From Streptomyces halstedii (GTDB lineage Bacteria; Actinomycetota; Actinomycetes; Streptomycetales; Streptomycetaceae), in NCBI GenBank assembly GCA_000720535.1, contig JOAZ01000007.1, forward strand, positions 62,001-126,000: a stretch of 64,000 bases of DNA. Reading direction: 5' to 3'. The notes under the pieces are model-generated. The model did no database searches. It was not told where the DNA came from and saw only the letters and a program-made list of their open reading frames with translations. A program made the position numbers and the translations under genes. This document shows positions 63,047 through 64,000 of the stretch, in pieces; positions within the stretch are counted from its first letter, which is position 1; each line of letters starts with the position of its first letter.

Positions 63047-64000
63047 ATGTCGGCACCGAACAAGTCGTACGACCCGGTCGAGGTCGAGGCACTGAAACCG
63101 GAAGAGATCGAGCGCATGCGGGACGAGGCGTTCGCCGCCTTCGCCGCCGCGGGTGACCTCGACGCGCTCGCCCAGGCGAAGACCGCGCACACGGGCGGCA
63201 CCTCGCCCCTGTCGCTCGCCAACCGGGAGATCGGGGCCCTGCCGCCGCAGGCCAAGGCCGAGGCGGGCAAGCGCGTGGGCCAGGCCCGCGGCGCCGTCTC
63301 CAAGGCGCTGGCCGCCCGCCAGGCGGAGCTGGAGGCCGAGCGTGACGCCCGGGTCCTGGTCGAGGAGGCGGTGGACGTCACCCTGCCCTACGACCGCACC
63401 CCGGCGGGCGCCCGCCACCCCCTGACGACCTTCATGGAGCGCGTCGCGGACGTCTTCGTCGCCATGGGCTACGAGGTCGCCGAGGGCCCCGAGGCCGAGG
63501 CGGAGTGGTTCAACTTCGACGCCCTGAACTTCGTGCCCGACCACCCGGCGCGGCAGATGCAGGACACCTTCTTCGTCCAGGGCGCCGACGGCGCGAAGAA
63601 CGACGAGTCCGGTGTCGTCCTGCGCACGCACACCTCGCCGGTCCAGGCCCGCGCGCTGCTCGACCGCGAGCCCCCCGTCTACGTGGTCTGCCCCGGCCGG
63701 GTCTACCGCACCGACGAGCTCGACGCCACGCACACCCCGGTCTTCCACCAGATCGAGCTGCTCGCCGTCGACGAGGGCCTCACCATGGCCGACCTCAAGG
63801 GCACCCTCGACCACATGGTCCAGGCGCTCTTCGGGCCGGACATGAAGACCCGGCTGCGGCCCAACTACTTCCCGTTCACCGAGCCGTCCGCCGAGATGGA
63901 CATGGTCTGCTACGTCTGCCGCGGCGCGTCCGTCGGCAACCCGGACCGCCCCTGCCGCACCTGCGGCAGCGAGGGCTGGATCGAGCTCGGCGGCTGCGGC
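63047..64000 (+). CDS. pheS: Phenylalanyl-tRNA synthetase alpha subunit, N-terminal part
   Basis: First 318 residues of PheS; the gene continues beyond the window. PheS with PheT charges tRNA-Phe. The N-terminal coiled coil (about 1-115) has LEALKPEEIERMRDEAF-like sequence and NREIGALPPQAKAEAGKRVGQ. The class II core begins PLTTFMERVADVFVAMGYEVAEGPEAEAEWFNFDALNFVPDHPARQMQDTFF (motif 1), then TSPVQARALL and motif 2 CPGRVYRTDELDATHTPVFHQIE. Near the edge is a CxxC-N11-CxxC zinc-type insertion (CYVC, CRTC). ATG 63047 follows GGAAGAG; TAGACT at 62969-62974 is a possible -10. No Phe-rich leader peptide is seen. Confidence 0.95.
   Translation, partial: MSAPNKSYDPVEVEALKPEEIERMRDEAFAAFAAAGDLDALAQAKTAHTGGTSPLSLANREIGALPPQAKAEAGKRVGQARGAVSKALAARQAELEAERDARVLVEEAVDVTLPYDRTPAGARHPLTTFMERVADVFVAMGYEVAEGPEAEAEWFNFDALNFVPDHPARQMQDTFFVQGADGAKNDESGVVLRTHTSPVQARALLDREPPVYVVCPGRVYRTDELDATHTPVFHQIELLAVDEGLTMADLKGTLDHMVQALFGPDMKTRLRPNYFPFTEPSAEMDMVCYVCRGASVGNPDRPCRTCGSEGWIELGGCG

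Noticed and set aside
1..64000. tRNA or rRNA genes
   Set aside because: I saw no cloverleaf-like stretches with GTTCRANNC-type T-loops ending in CCA outside coding sequence, and gaps are too short or too repetitive.

Overview
The window is a very GC-rich actinobacterial chromosome segment and almost certainly Streptomyces. The reasons are codon use with G or C at nearly every third position, frequent GTG starts, 4-nt GTGA/ATGA gene overlaps, likely leaderless mRNAs, and marker genes (pafA, pafBC, tatAC, helY, infC-rpmI-rplT, pheS). From memory the gene order resembles, in reverse, the SCO1595-SCO1640 interval of S. coelicolor, with accessory insertions. I see no rRNA, tRNA, CRISPR array or full insertion sequence.

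Layout. 1-9.8 kb: end of pafA, two FKBP prolyl isomerases, pafB-pafC, two small unknown genes, tatA-tatC, a diacylglycerol-kinase-like gene and the helY helicase. 10-19.1 kb: a SigK-type cassette with SPW membrane protein, fasciclin lipoprotein, membrane-anchored molybdopterin oxidoreductase, the four-gene block FAD oxidoreductase/DUF1365/cyclopropane-synthase-like/DUF1295, then rskA and sigK. Three promoters share a CC(A)ATCC...CGAA-type element resembling that of mycobacterial SigK. 19.2-24.8 kb: an iron-uptake block (DUF2470 protein, two FecCD permeases, siderophore-binding lipoprotein, siderophore-interacting flavoprotein) with three iron boxes. 24.8-33.4 kb: exonuclease, a glycine-betaine transporter whose permease carries two tandem binding domains, an XRE-cupin regulator with a metal-receptor-like protein, and a TDT exporter with a LysR regulator.

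33.4-38.7 kb: a gamma-glutamylation catabolic cluster (amidohydrolase, GntR regulator, GlnA4-like ligase, aldehyde dehydrogenase, SDR), probably for ethanolamine or another amine. 38.7-49.9 kb: a probable organosulfur-scavenging island. It has a cupin, an Rrf2 regulator, a DsbA-like protein, an unannotated 24-residue Cys-containing leader peptide, an Opp-type ABC transporter, a flavin monooxygenase, an alpha/beta-hydrolase with an Asp in the nucleophile position, and an FMN reductase. 49.9-58.7 kb: DSD1/alanine-racemase-like enzyme, Pro-rich membrane protein with an orphan mycosin, MarR with an MFS-USP fusion, beta-lactamase-like protein, SseB-like protein and DUF1844 protein. 58.7-64 kb: the infC-rpmI-rplT operon with an attenuator-like leader and an apparent AUC start codon, an rRNA methyltransferase, a soluble histidine kinase and the start of pheS.

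A recurrent property is short tandem repeats, several in frame and near gene starts (15, 12 and 24 bp units) and others between genes (27, 31, 34 and 14 bp units). All functional statements rest on reading the sequence and knowledge of families; no search was run.
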